64,000 nucleotides of DNA, from NCBI GenBank assembly GCA_030220185.1, contig JASPKZ010007550.1:1-64000 (forward strand), given 5' to 3'. Within the stretch, counting starts at the first letter, position 1. Each line of letters begins with the position of its first letter. A program made the position numbers and the translations under genes. The notes under the pieces were generated by a model. That model ran no database searches and was not told the origin of the DNA. It was given only the letters and a program-made list of their open reading frames with translations. Shown here piece by piece: positions 43,695 to 55,019 of the stretch. This DNA comes from Diploptera punctata. Taxonomy: Eukaryota > Arthropoda > Insecta > Blattodea > Blaberidae.

Positions 43695-44275
43695 TGTGGT
43701 TGGGAAGTGGTTTTCACAGAAGCGAGGAAATGTTTAAAAACCGAGCCATAGCGAAGTTTTTAATTTCCGAGATTCTGTAAAACACTTCACAAATATGCGC
43801 TGCACATTATTTTTTGCGCGATCGTGTTTTCAAAATAATAAATGACAGTAAAATAATAACATCTTTGTTGGAAATATTTGCGTTCATTATAAACAACTGA
43901 TTAACGTTAACAGTGTGGGCAAGTTTATGAGTTGAGAATACAGCAGGCCGTAACACCAATCAGTCATAAAATGGCGACAAGTACGTGTTTATTGTTTTAT
44001 ATTGCTTCAAATATAGTTCCGTTAATTTAAGATTCAGTGTTTCGTATTATGTATATCAACACTATCTTTTGGATATATTTTTTGGATATATTTTTTGTAT
44101 ATACATTGTATATAGTATACATAAAGGGCAGCGGTTTTACTTCCCGCATGATGTTTGTAATATGTAATATTACAGTATAGTTATTTAGGTTGGCAACCCC
44201 AAAATGTAGGAAGTTGAACTTTTAATCATGGTTGCCATTGCTGTAAGTCGACAAAACGCACTATCGCGCAAAAAG
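43695..44275 (+). repeat. Rep-W copy 2 (sites unfilled)
   Basis: Collinear with 26981-28300 but without the hammerhead-like insertion (site around 43915-43935) and without the LINE-H insertion (site around 44050-44080). The latter region has a short atattttttgg duplication. This gives the ancestral, uninterrupted form of the repeat. Confidence 0.7.
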
Positions 44276-44419
44276 TATGCGTGTGATCCATAGTTTAAAT
44301 TCCCTCTCCCGACAGGTCATGCCATGGGTTTCGTGACACATGTAAAAAGTACCTACCTATAAGGTGAGAAGTTAAAGTAAGTTAATAGAATGGAATCTAA
44401 TATATATACGTTATTTTAG

Positions 44420-44830
44420 TAGAATATGTCCACCGCTATGGTCTCGAGGTAGCGTGCTGCCTTGTCATGCAGCGGACCCGGGTTCGATCCCCGCTCGGGA
44501 CAAGTTTTCTGGGTGAGGTTTCTTCGGGGTTTTTCCTCACCTGTAAGACAAATGTCAGGATACTTTAAGGCCCGAATGGTCCCCGAACATTATCTGGCCA
44601 TCATTATCATCAATATCATATTTACCTCATTAGATTAAGTTTAGGTTTAAGGTCTCTCCTGGCGCATCATTACCCATCGTCATCACCCATCATATCATTG
44701 GGGCAGCGTAATCCCGTCTTCCAGGCGCCCCAACCTCAGAAGAGGGTTACAATACGCCAATGCCAAGAGAGAATACCTAAAATGTCGAATGACAAACAGG
44801 TGACATTGAACAAAAAAAATAATAGAATAT
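44420..44830 (+). mobile_element. SINE-A copy 4 (beta tail)
   Basis: Insert 44428-44822 between TAGAATAT repeats. tRNA-Asp-like head, common body, then the beta tail (taagtttaggtttaaggtct, cttccaggcgccccaacctc), ending in an A-run. Confidence 0.88.
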
Positions 44831-45168
44831 TGTAGACAAGTTCATCGCTGTGGTCTCGAGGTAGCGTTCTGCCTTGTCACGCAGCGGGCCCGGGTTCGAT
44901 CCCCGGTCGGGACAGTTTTTCTGGGTGAGGTTTTTATCGGGGTTTTTTCCTCACCTGTAAGACACATGTCAGGAAAACTTTAAGACCCAAACATTCCCCG
45001 AAATCATATGGCCATCATCATCATCAACTTCACTGGTGTAGAAAGCAATGGGAAGCTACCACACCTACAATTCCCTAGTAAAGCTCCAAAGCATAGCATG
45101 AAAATGCTATGATTGCAATGAAATACTGCCCTCGGGCAGAATTATTATTGGTGGATGGATTGTAGACA
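44829..45168 (+). mobile_element. SINE-A copy 5 (alpha tail), back-to-back with copy 4
   Basis: Insert 44839-45158 between ATTGTAGACA repeats. It lands one base-step from the end of copy 4. Same head, alpha tail with gcatagcatgaaaatgctat and ctgccctcgggcag. Confidence 0.9.
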
Positions 45169-46048
45169 GAACGTTAAAATATTAGGTTGGCAACTAGCTG
45201 CTCTTACACTCGTTACTAATCCTCTGTTTTGTAACTATTCGTCTAAATTACTAGAATGAGTTACTGCTGCTTCAGTAATATTTGGACAGCCCTGTTATGA
45301 AGTAGTTATTCGGCTTTTACGAAGAATTATTAAGGGAATGGAGCCAAGAGAAGATGGTTTTGAATTCATATCATTCTTCAAGTTTCTTATTTATCTATCA
45401 TACAGTGGAAACAATGAGTCGTTAACGTCTGCATTTAACGGAAGATGGGATCGTGGTTGTATTGAACCACGTAGAAAAGTGTTGATGTAATCCGTTCCCA
45501 GAATCCTCATCACATTATTTATCTTAAATTCTTGATAATATTACATCTAACTGTAATTTGAACCCGGTTAATAGCGCTCAATTGTCTGTAAACAGCGATT
45601 ACAGAATTCCATCATCATTCATAGTTTCACGTCATTGCAGTTAACAAACAAAATCCTATTCATTCAATTGTTTAATGGCCAGTTCTTTTAACACCGTCAT
45701 ATTAACATAACAATAGTAATTCCTATAGCCTACTATTGATTCCATAATTCTATTTACCGGCTTGTCGCAAATTACAGTCTTTAACTAAGCAATGGATAAA
45801 GAATCGATAGAAAACCGGATATATGTAATAAAATGCATGTAACGATGACATCGTAAAATTTTAGATTACTCATTTATTAATTGCTAATGGTGGATAATGT
45901 TAATACGGCAAATAAACATACATATTAAGTTGGTGATAATATTTTTATTAGCCTATCATACAAATTAAGGCACTTCATAGCGAGTTAAAGCATTCATTTT
46001 AAATTCTGTTTCCACTGCTTTTGACCACGATCAATGACACAAACACAT
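45169..46048. other. unassigned DNA
   Basis: No gene or shared repeat recognised. Confidence 0.45.
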
Positions 46049-46879
46049 GATATAAAAATGAATGTATGTACGTTTGTTTGCTCATACTTTATACGCGATC
46101 ATACCGTTGATCCGATTATGACAGGATTTTTTGCAAAATGTTCAGGAGATTTCCGGGATGAACACAGGCTATAAGAGAGTTGTGATACTCAACTCCTACA
46201 TCCTTAAAAATCGCCCTCTGTAGTGGAAAACGTGAAAAATATAGCTCTTTTGACTCTTAAATGGCTTACGCTGCCAAAACCATAACAAATACACAAAATT
46301 AATGTACACAGTATTGAGTATCTCAAAAAGCTCTATAAAAAAGTCCGCGACAGCGTATGTTTATCTCTTACGAATACTCATAATAACCATTTTTGTCTTT
46401 CATTGATGCCAAGAAGATCGAGATAAGTAGTTTCCCGGGCAACACCGGGTAATCCCACGGGGAATCTTAAAATAATTACGATATTCATTTATAATTATTT
46501 TCCATTTTACTTAGTCAACTAATCATAATACGTATATTATTTTTTTGTCTTTCAGCTCGTTTATGCCAAGAAGATGACATGAGTAGATTCCCGGATAACG
46601 CCGGGTAAACAGCACGGGGTATCTAAAAATAATTAGGATGTAAATTTTTCCATTTACTTATTTAACTAAAAATAAAACACATTAATTTTCGTATTTCAGT
46701 TCATTTATGTCAAAAAGATCGGGATAAGTAGATTATCGGGCAACGCGGGTTAATCAGCACGGCGTATCTAAAAAATATAAATTTATAACTATTTATCCGT
46801 TTACTTATTCAACTAAACATAAAAGCACATTAATTTTCATTTATTTAGGCGTAGCAGCGCACGCTGGTTATTAGCTAGT
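46049..46879 (+). mobile_element. Helitron-like non-autonomous element with ~140-bp internal repeats
   Basis: 5' part has the gcgatcataccgttgatccg type segment (a diverged accgatt motif). From about 46390 three diverged units each carry a ttcat/tcgtttatgcc-aagaag, cccgggcaacaccgggtaat and cacgggg block. The 3' end has hairpin CAGCG-ca-CGCTG (46855-46866), then 12 bases to CTAG|T at 46875-46879, matching the Helitron rule of a short hairpin just upstream of CTRR. No Rep/helicase is encoded. Confidence 0.65.
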
Positions 46880-46974
46880 AGGCCTACATTATATAAAAAG
46901 TACCTGCATAGAAATATGGACAACTGTGAGTGCTATAAATGCTTATTTAACGACGCTCTATAACATTTCGTCGA

Positions 46975-47344
46975 TCTGTTTGGTCTAGTATTTCTGTTTC
47001 TTGCCTGTAGTCCATAGAGTCGCGGGTTCAAATGCACCGGGGTCGGTGGAATTTTAGGATGCAAAAAAACTAAGAGACAAGTCCTCCGGGAGGGACTTCA
47101 AGCCTTGGATCACGAGTCTGAAGATTTAGAGCTTTTGAGGAAAATTGAATCGTTCTTTCCAACCTTCTGCCGCAACATGATTCTAGGGTATACTCAGCCT
47201 ATAACGGAAATGAGTACCGGACTTGTGTCCTGAGGGTAAAAGAAGTCGTTATGCAGAACTGATAGCCTGGCTGACATCTCGTGTCGATTGTCTAGAAAAG
47301 TGGGAGCCTTATCCTTCTACTACCCGAAGGATCTCCCAAAGCCT
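46975..47344 (+). mobile_element. chimeric SINE-C/SINE-D
   Basis: The left half is a SINE-C head and body (gtcgcgggttcaaatgcacc, atcacgagtctgaagattta). At about 47140-47158 it switches to the SINE-D body (accttctgccgcaacatgat, aaatgagtaccggacttgtg, cgattgtctagaaaagtggg), ending cccaaagcctg. It abuts SINE-B at 47345. Confidence 0.65.
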
Positions 47345-47690
47345 GTTCCGCGCTGTAGCCGAGCGTTTTAAGGGGTGGTGCCTTGGTGGAGAGCTATGAT
47401 ACGTGAACTGGTTTGAGTCACCGCGGGGAAGAATTTTTCTCATGCAATTTTGGCCAGTGTGGAACCGATGCTTACCCAGCATCGTGACCAATTTTGGGGA
47501 GCTACAATAAGTAGTCGGCTCCAGGTTGAGAAAACCCAGCTCTGTTGGCTGGAAGACCCAATATGCTGACCACATGTCACCCCTTCACTGGTTCACTGGT
47601 GTGATGATCGCCTACCTATATCTGTGATTAACACATATGGGTATGAAGCCAGCAACTGGCAGCCAAAGGCTTTCTAGGGCTGTCGCGCAA
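47345..47690 (+). mobile_element. SINE-B copy
   Basis: Head gctgtagccgagcgttttaa (mutated box A), box B degraded to ggtttgagtcacc. Body ttttggccagtgtggaacc to the gggctgtcgcgcaatgg end, then (TA)n. Confidence 0.8.
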
Positions 47691-48165
47691 TGGTGTATGT
47701 ATATATATATATATATATATATCAAACCATAGTTCAGAGCATTTTAACATATATTGCTGAAGTGTGGCAAATTCCTTCTAGGGAATCGAAAATAATTTTA
47801 AGAACAGAAATGGACGTTTTAAGAAGATCAGCTGGAAAATCTGGAATGGATAGAAAACGAAATAAAGAAATAAGGAAAATTGTGAGTGTACAAGAGGAGC
47901 CGGACATCACAGACATTATAGATAAGAAAAGATTACAGTGATATGCCATATCAAAATAATGCCAGAGCAATGATTGCCTAAACTTATTATGGAATGGATC
48001 TCAATGGAAAGGAGGAAAAAGGAAGACCAAAGAATACCTGGATAGAAGTTGTGCAAGCGGCTATGATTATCAGAATATTGATGGAAGATCAATGGATGGA
48101 CATAGAAGAATGGCGTTTGATTTCCGGAAGACGGCGGCAGTTGTCATGATACCGGATGATGATAC
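47691..48165 (+). mobile_element. LINE-D fragment after (TA)n
   Basis: (TA)n at 47697-47721, then codons for SILTYIAEVWQIPSRESKII, RTEMDVLRRSAGKSGMDRKR and NKEIRKI. After frameshifts come RRKKGRPKNTWIEVVQAAM and RRRQ. This is the C-terminal LINE-D-type region, with the expected YGAEVW read as YIAEVW. Confidence 0.65.
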
Positions 48166-48652
48166 ATACCTTTTATACTATTCAATGTAATTATATAAAT
48201 ATCCTGTTCTCTTAGCCATATGTTATAATTTGACACAAATATGTCACAACTATGAAGTTACCTACGCATGCATTGTATCGTCTTTGAAGCACAATGTAAG
48301 AGCAGGCATAGAATGTAAATAAACTAATGATTCGTACTAAAATCTAGTATATGTAGAAACAATTAGTAAGAATAGACAAATAAATTGAGAAAATCGTTCT
48401 TATTGTGTTCTACTTGTAAGAGCACAGCTAATAATACTTACGTGATCGGTTTGTACTGACAACAGATAGGGGTGACTTGAATGCACTGTCGTCACACATA
48501 GCCGAACCGTGATAAATCTTGCCGCAGTCTGGAATTATCTAGCTCCTTAAGTGTGGTAATAAACATTTTTCCACCCTAAGAATTTTGTGGGATATTTGCA
48601 ATAGATTTTTCTTTGTTAGAATTTTTTCAAAGCTAAAAACGTATAAATTTTT
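48166..48652. other. unassigned DNA
   Basis: Nothing recognised. Confidence 0.45.
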
Positions 48653-48925
48653 GTTAAGGAAGTACGCTATAAGCCGGAAGGTATCGAGGGTTCGAGTTCC
48701 GGTGGGGTAAGGATTTTTAAACTCACCCAAACCTTCTGGCGGCACCATGGCCATAGGGCCGACTCAGTCTATAATGAAAATGAGTACCAGGCTCATGTTC
48801 TGGGGATAAAGGGGGTCGTCACGCAGGGCTGACAATACAGTCAAGATCAAGTGCTGATTTTCTAGTAAAAGTGGAAACCTTAACCTCCTTTAACCCCAAG
48901 TGTTTCCTAAGGCTTGTTACCTTAC
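48653..48925 (+). mobile_element. SINE-D copy
   Basis: tRNA-like head with box B (gagggttcgagttccggtgg). Body aaaccttctggcggcaccat, gtcacgcagggctgacaata, gtttcctaaggcttgtt. Relatives at 47140, 60978, 61563 and 37405 (-). Confidence 0.75.
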
Positions 48926-49900
48926 GTTTTCTTCTTGGGCTCCCATCTAAACTTCTTGCTAGAAAATTGCGGAGTTATTAGTGATTACTATTTTGAGAAT
49001 TTTCAGCGGCAATTTCTACGATGGAAAAGAGATTCCAAAGGAAATGCAGTCTGGACATATTGGCTGATTGCTAGTGAATCATGAGGAGAACCTTAACAAC
49101 ATATGACTAAGAAATCATCTTATACAACTTTCGTATTATCTAAAATGTTTATATTTTAAGTTTATTATTACATACATACAGCAAGTTATTAAATAGGCTA
49201 ATTTATAAAATTTTAAATGTATACCATAATAATATCTATCTGCAAAACTTGTGAAAGGATATTTGTACTCAGCATTAAAAGAGCATCTATAATCTAATAA
49301 TTTAGTTATTGTGAAAAAATGTTTTATTTCATTTACTAGCGTAAATTTATATCAATTCTTTATGTATTACAGTCCGTATATTATATCCGTGCCTCTAGTT
49401 GACGTCAATCGTTACTGTACATGCTTGCCTAGTTTATGTCTTACTCTTCTTTGAATTTTTAAAGGAATCGCAATACCTTAAGTAACCTCTGCCCAATACA
49501 TCATTTCATGACATCTAAATTAGCATGAAGATTTTGAATTTTGATAAACATGTAATTTTATTGAACTTTAATTGATTTAATGGTTGCAATACTGCGATGT
49601 GAAAGGCAACGGGAAACCACCACATTATATTCTCTGATGTAGGACACCACAGATGGCCAAGTAATTGAAAGATGAGAAAAATGGTTTCAGTAAAAAGGCA
49701 TTGCCTTTAGAAGAAGGTTATATTGAATATGAAATGATAAATAAATATTTTAAGTATTATCATTGATAGTTATATATAAGTAGGCCTCGGGTCCTATTAA
49801 TTAATACGGTAAAATAGCCTATATGTTTTATTTGATATTCTTTTCGCACGCAAAAATAGTTTATATGTGGCTTAAACGTTTTAAGAATTATTATTGATAG
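48926..49900. other. unassigned DNA
   Basis: A small SINE-like patch (gatgtgaaaggcaacgggaa at 49597) recalls the SINE-A body. Otherwise nothing. Confidence 0.4.
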
Positions 49901-51131
49901 TTGAATGTATCAACAGATCAGATTTTTAGTATAAGACAGATTTTAGAAAAGAAATGGGAATATAATGGTACTGTACATCAACTATATGTAGACTTCAAAA
50001 AAGGATATGATTCAATTAAGAGGGAGAAGTTATATAGTATCCTGCTGGAGTTCGGAATTCCTAAAAAGTTAGTTAAACTTATACGAATGTGTCTAAATGG
50101 CACAAAGAGTAGGGTGCGTGTAGGCAAACAGTTTTCGGACACTTTTGAAATCCAGAATGGCTTGAAGCAAGGAGATGCACTATCTCCTCTACTATTTAAT
50201 TTTGTACTAGAGCATGCCATTAAATCTTTAGAGAATGAGGAAGGCTTACAACTCAATGGTATTAATAAGCTGTTAGTTTATGCTGATGATGTAGTATTAT
50301 TGGCCGATAGCGAGGAGATACTAAAGGACAACACGCACACACTATTGAGTAACACTAAGAAATTAGGACTGGAAGTAAATATCAATAAAACTAAATATAT
50401 GGTCACACGTAGAAATTCATTATATAATGGAAATGGACAGCTAATGACAAATGAGGGAAATTTTGAGGAGGTGGCTGAATTCAAATACCTAGGAACAATA
50501 ATCACAAGTAGGAATGAGATGCACAAAGAAATTAAACATAGGCTCAATTCTGGAAATGCGTGCTATTATGCTTTGCAGAGACTCTTGATGTCCCAACTCC
50601 TTTCAAAAAACGTTAAACTGAAAATATATAAAACTATTATTCTACCAGTTATATTATATGGGTGCGAAACATGGACTCTTACTTTAAGGGAGGAAAGGAG
50701 ATTACAAGTATTTGAGAATAAAGTTCTTAGGAAAATTTTTGGACCAAAGAGAGATGAACAGACAGGTGGATGGAGAAGACTACATAACAATGAACTACAT
50801 GGTCTTTATAGGAAGCCAGATATAATAAGAACAGTTAAGTCTCGTAGACTGCGATGGGCAGGACATGTGGCACGAATGGGGAATGGGAGACTTGCATGGA
50901 AGCTTCTTGTAGGAAAGCCAGAGGGAAAACGCCCAGTTGGTAGACCAAGAATGAGGTGGGAGAATAGCATTAACTATGATTTGAGGGAATCACTTCACTT
51001 TAGATTATACAGGGAATGATTGGAAAGCATTAGCTCAGGATAGGGATGTATGGAGAGCTTAAGTCCGTGCGTCCATGAACCTACGGGTTCGATAGTGCCA
51101 GTGAGTAAGTAAGTAAGTAAGTTGAATGTAT
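49901..51131 (+). mobile_element. LINE-R, best-preserved copy, 10-bp TSD
   Basis: Element 49911-51121 between exact repeats TTGAATGTAT (49901-49910, 51122-51131). One frame stays open from the TSD to 51019 (372 codons). There is no true start; the element is 5'-truncated inside the reverse transcriptase. Order: TDQIFSIRQILEKKWEYNG, YVDFKKGYDSI, QGDALSPLLFNF, catalytic YADD at 50279-50290, FKYLGTI, YGCETWTLTLREERRLQVF, RRLRWAGHVARMG, EGKRPVGRPRMRWE. A short insertion near 50990 shifts the frame before the final AAMNLRVR part, which also has a TAA. Tail (TAAG)n. RTE-like by motif recall; the exact clade is not proven. Confidence 0.92.
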
Positions 51132-51765
51132 AGCAGGCCTCAAGTCACCGAGTTGGTGTTAACGCGGTAATAATTATTTGTATAACTAGTAGTGGAAGTG
51201 GCAGTTACGTGCAAGAGTACTGCAGAGGCTCAGCCGGGACGTATGAGATAAATACATATACAATATTAAAATCATAATAATATGAATGTTCGTTGAAAAC
51301 TGATAGCCTGTAAGTCTATAATCATTTATATATTTTTTTTAAATCATGCTAATTACCAAGATTAATTGAAGAAAACCCTCAATGATGAGGAAAATTGTCA
51401 ATAATTAATGAATAATATAACGTATAATCTATTTCGTATTCTCGGCACATTAAATAATTATTTTTATACGATTCTGACATTATTTGTACATGTTCAAACC
51501 ATTATGACCTTAGTTAATATAGCCTACACAAGTTACATATTCTTGCAAAAACTATTTTCACAGATTATTATCCTAGAATCTAGTTCGTAACGGAACATTT
51601 GTACCATTTGTTTAAAAAAAGTAGTGGAAACACTAGTTTTGCCCCAGTGGTGTTATTGCAGCTATTTACTTACTAACTTAGGGTTAAACACCAATATAAT
51701 GTGCGTGTACATTTTATCTGCAATAGGCTATATTTATTATTTTGTTCAATGCCACCACGTTGTCA
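51132..51765. other. unassigned AT-rich DNA
   Basis: Nothing recognised. Confidence 0.45.
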
Positions 51766-52785
51766 TTTCGACATTCTGGTATTCTCTCCTGACATGTCGT
51801 TATTGTAACCCACTTCTGAGGTTGGAGTGCCTTGATGCGGAGATACGCTGCCCCGATGTTATATATGAGAGGTGGTGATGATAGTAATGATGCGCCAGGA
51901 GAGGATTTAAACCTAAACTTAATGAATATGTTAATGGTGACTATTTAACTCATGCCCCAAATGGGAGTCAATGACCAATCACGTTTCATTGATTTCTGTT
52001 TTACAACCAATCAGAGTCGTGTTTCACGAAATATTTATCAGTGTTAAATTTACCATATTAAAGAAAGCTCCTACTTTCTAATATTCTGAACAGGTCTGAC
52101 CATTATTTTGCAGTGACTGAGCCTATAAGAAATACGGCTACCAGATTATATATATATATAGTGCATAGATGTCGACACATAGCGCTTGCAGGAGTTAATA
52201 TAACAACATTTTTAGCAATTTATTATAACACCAAAAAAAGAAACCACTGTTTGCACTTTCTTAAATGTATTTTTTCCCAGGTAATAATCCAGAAAAATAT
52301 AATTGTCATATTTACATCATACGACACCAGAAATGAATTAATATACAGCTTGATGTGTTTCATTTTTTCTCCACTAGAGAGCATTCTTACAATATTGCGT
52401 TCCTTTGGCAATAAATAGTATGATCTGGTTGCAGTGATAAACAAAAGAAGCAGATGAAGCGTACCTATCGTTTCTCATTTGTTTTCAAACATCGCCGTTT
52501 ACATTAAATATATAAATATTTTAAAATAACTATAGTTAAATAATGATTTGTGAGTAAACAGCTTAATTTTATTCGTTAAATAGTCCTAACAAATGTCACT
52601 CTTGATTTCCAAATTCTCTAGATAAATTCACTCCTCACTTCGTGAGTCGCGAATTTATCGATAATTTGGAAATCACTCGTGTCATTACTTATGATAATGA
52701 TGGCCACACGATGTTCTGGGACCGTTTGGGCCTTAAAGTTTCCTGACATTTGCCTAACAGTTGAGGAAAACCCCCCGACTTTTGG
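51766..52785 (-). mobile_element. SINE-A (beta tail), reversed and split by MITE-1
   Basis: Left part 51766-51930 is the reversed beta tail (cccacttctgaggttgga, gcgccaggagaggatttaaa). Right part 52692-52785 is the reversed SINE-A body (gggaccgtttgggccttaaa, gttgaggaaaacc). MITE-1 copy 4 lies between. The head is lost. Confidence 0.75.
51937..52691 (-). mobile_element. MITE-1 copy 4, inserted in SINE-A
   Basis: Nearly the same as copy 5 (60089-60803) in opposite orientation. Begins with reversed tgactatttaactcatgccc and ends aaatcactcgtgtcattact. The palindrome (about 52614-52674) pairs gatttccaaattctctag with its reversed counterpart. The parallel ORFs of about 70-100 codons in both copies follow from sequence identity, not from coding constraint. 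Confidence 0.8.
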
Positions 52786-53084
52786 ACTTTGACTAGATAT
52801 CTGCAATATTCGTCGATTTTAACCTATTGGACTATCCCCTGAAATAAAATCATGACTTCGGTTCCGACTAGCGAGTGTGAAGAATGCTATACTCTGCTAT
52901 TTCTCTTAAACATCTTCAGTATTTACCATTAATCCTTCTATAACTTTTATACAAGGTTTATTCACACCTCATTTTAATTCTTATAACAAATTCCTCAGAA
53001 AATCGAAAATATGGTCCCATTTCCACATTGTAGCATAATTTCGTACAAATTTAAACAATATTTACCTATTAATTTTCCATTGCT
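52786..53084. other. unassigned DNA
   Basis: Nothing recognised. Confidence 0.4.
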
Positions 53085-53895
53085 TTGTCATCATCATCAA
53101 CTGTCACGGACTAAGCCCATGTGGCTTGTTTCGTTCTCATAGATTCTCATTAAAAAAGTTGGATCCATCTCTTTTTTGATCTACCAATATCCATGTCTCC
53201 TCTTAGTTTGTAATTAAGTATAATTTTTGTAATTCGATCATCTCTCATTCTTTGAACATGTTCTTTCCAGTTTTTTCTAGAATATTTTATTTTATCAAAC
53301 AGTTTAAAAATATTTAGCTCATTTCTAATATCTTCACTTCTTTTATCTAGAAGTTTGCAGCCAACTACACTTCTCAGAAATCTCATTTCAGCTGCTTCTA
53401 TGATCTTCTCTTCTCTTTTAGTTAAAACCCAAAATTCACTACCATAAAATAGTAAGAGGACTGCCACTGCTTTATAAAATTTTAGTTTTGTTTCCATTCT
53501 TGTGTTTTTAAATACGTATTATTTTAATTGTGCCACAAATATAATTAAATTTATTAAGTTCGTTAAACAGATCATTTTTAAAATAGAGATTTCATAACCC
53601 AGATATTTAAAGTGGTTCATTTGTTCAATGGGTTTCCCCTCCAGAATTATTTTAGCTCTCACTGTATCTGATCCCTTAAAAGCCAAGATTTTGGTTTTGC
53701 TTATGGATATTTTCAAATTATAATTCTGTATAATGTTATTTAATTGAAAGAGTGATTTCTGTAGACCTTCTGAGCTAGATATTAGAACTTGGTCGTCTGC
53801 AAAAAGTAAGGCATCTAAGATCTTATTTCTTATTTTGAAATGTGAGTCAAAATTTATCTGCCAATTATATATGATATTGTCAATATGAATTCCAT
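53085..53895 (-). mobile_element. LINE-E with catalytic FADD region
   Basis: The minus strand begins near 53830 with ALLFADDQVLISSSEGLQKS (FADD codons at about 53792-53803), then LKISISKTKILAFKG and HFKYLGYEIS. After a frameshift around 53500-53520 comes a 115-codon open part with LLFYGSEFWVLTKREEKIIE, AAEMRFLRSVVGCKLLDKRS and NWKEHVQRMRDDRITK. It ends in a reversed gactaagcccatgtggcttg block. It is the only LINE-E copy here that retains the catalytic box. Confidence 0.85.
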
Positions 53896-54169
53896 TGCTT
53901 TATTATATAACTTACATATAACCCAAACCTTGTTGTGAGAATTGAAAGCAACTCTAAAATACTACCCGACGGGTTGCTAGCCCGAAGAAATAAAGTGATG
54001 GGGTTTCCATCCTTACTGCATTTACTCTGCAAGTGATGTTATGGTTGTTATTGTCCAACAGGGAAGAGATCTCTGGGCCGTTCAAGGAACTGCTGGATAC
54101 AAAATTCATCAGTGAGATCGTAATAGGCCTGTAGGCCTAAGTCTGGGTTGGATGAAGAAGAAGAAGACA

Positions 54170-54250
54170 TTTATAGCGAATTCGGTATCGCTCGAACGTA
54201 TATAATTAGAGGTTCCGGGTTCAAATTCCGGTCCAGGCGTTAATTTCTGT
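54170..54250 (+). mobile_element. SINE-E mini element copy 1 (tRNA only)
   Basis: cggtatcgctcgaacg followed by ttccgggttcaaattccggt and ccaggcg, then ttaatttctgttttcatgtc. It is a decayed tRNA-like unit with only a T-rich trailer. Confidence 0.55.
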
Positions 54251-54454
54251 TTTCATGTCATATTTGGTTTTCATTGCTAAATGTCAAAATTTAATTTAAC
54301 ATCGAAATAATAAAGCGTTACTGCTATAAAGTGAAATATTCTCATTAAAATGCTTTCTTGTTACAGAATCCGTAAGATAGCACTGAGAGTGCGTCCCGCT
54401 GCCTCTTATGATGAGTATTGTAATAAGGAAAGGAAATTTAATATCTGTACTGGG

Positions 54455-54545
54455 TTGCTGGATAGTGAAGTCGGTATTGCCCTAACGTAGTTAGAGGTCC
54501 CGGGTTCAAACTCCGGTTAAGGCGTTAATTTTTCTTTTCATGCCA
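54455..54545 (+). mobile_element. SINE-E mini element copy 2 running into (CA)n(TA)n(TG)n
   Basis: gtcggtattgccctaacg, cccgggttcaaactccggtt, aaggcg, then ttaatttttcttttcatgcc and immediately the microsatellite at 54546. Confidence 0.6.
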
Positions 54546-54552
54546 CACACAC

Positions 54553-54622
<70 letters not shown>

Positions 54623-54680
54623 ATATATATGTGTGTGTGTGTGTGTGTGTATGTGTGTGTATGTGTGTGCGTGTGCGTAT
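54546..54680. repeat. (CA)n(TA)n(TG)n compound microsatellite
   Basis: CA run, TA run, TG run, then mixed TA/TG to about 54680. The CA and TG arms are complementary and could fold back. Confidence 0.95.
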
Positions 54681-54711
54681 GTCATTTTCAGTGTCCACAA
54701 GATCAGATCAT

Positions 54712-55015
54712 GGGCCGCGGTGGTCTAGTGGTTATGTTCCAAAGTCTCTAGTCCCGAGTGTCGCGGATTCAAACTCGCCCTGGATCGATTGATTTTTAGT
54801 ATGGAAACATCCAAGAAACAGGTTCGCCGGAAGGGACGCTAGGCCGTGGATCCGGAGTCTGAAGATTTTCAAGCTCATAAAATAAATACAAGCCTGAATA
54901 ATAAGGCCTCTGTGTAAAATTTAACCGACCTTTATCCATCCAAGTAATACATTATTTGCCGACTCTGTGTCTCATTGCGGCGATATGCTAACCATATGCC
55001 ACTCGATAAGGTAAA
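54712..55015 (+). mobile_element. SINE-C copy
   Basis: Head cgcggtggtctagtggttat (box A) and tcgcggattcaaactcg (box B). Body cgccggaagggacgctaggc, tctgaagattttcaagctca, cctgaataataaggcctctg. Confidence 0.75.
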
Positions 55016-55019
55016 TAAT

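Noticed and set aside
52113..52444. Similar ORFs at 52113-52444 and 60329-60582 suggesting a conserved protein
   Set aside because: Both lie in near-identical MITE-1 copies and open frames exist on both strands; no codon-level conservation in copies 2 and 3.
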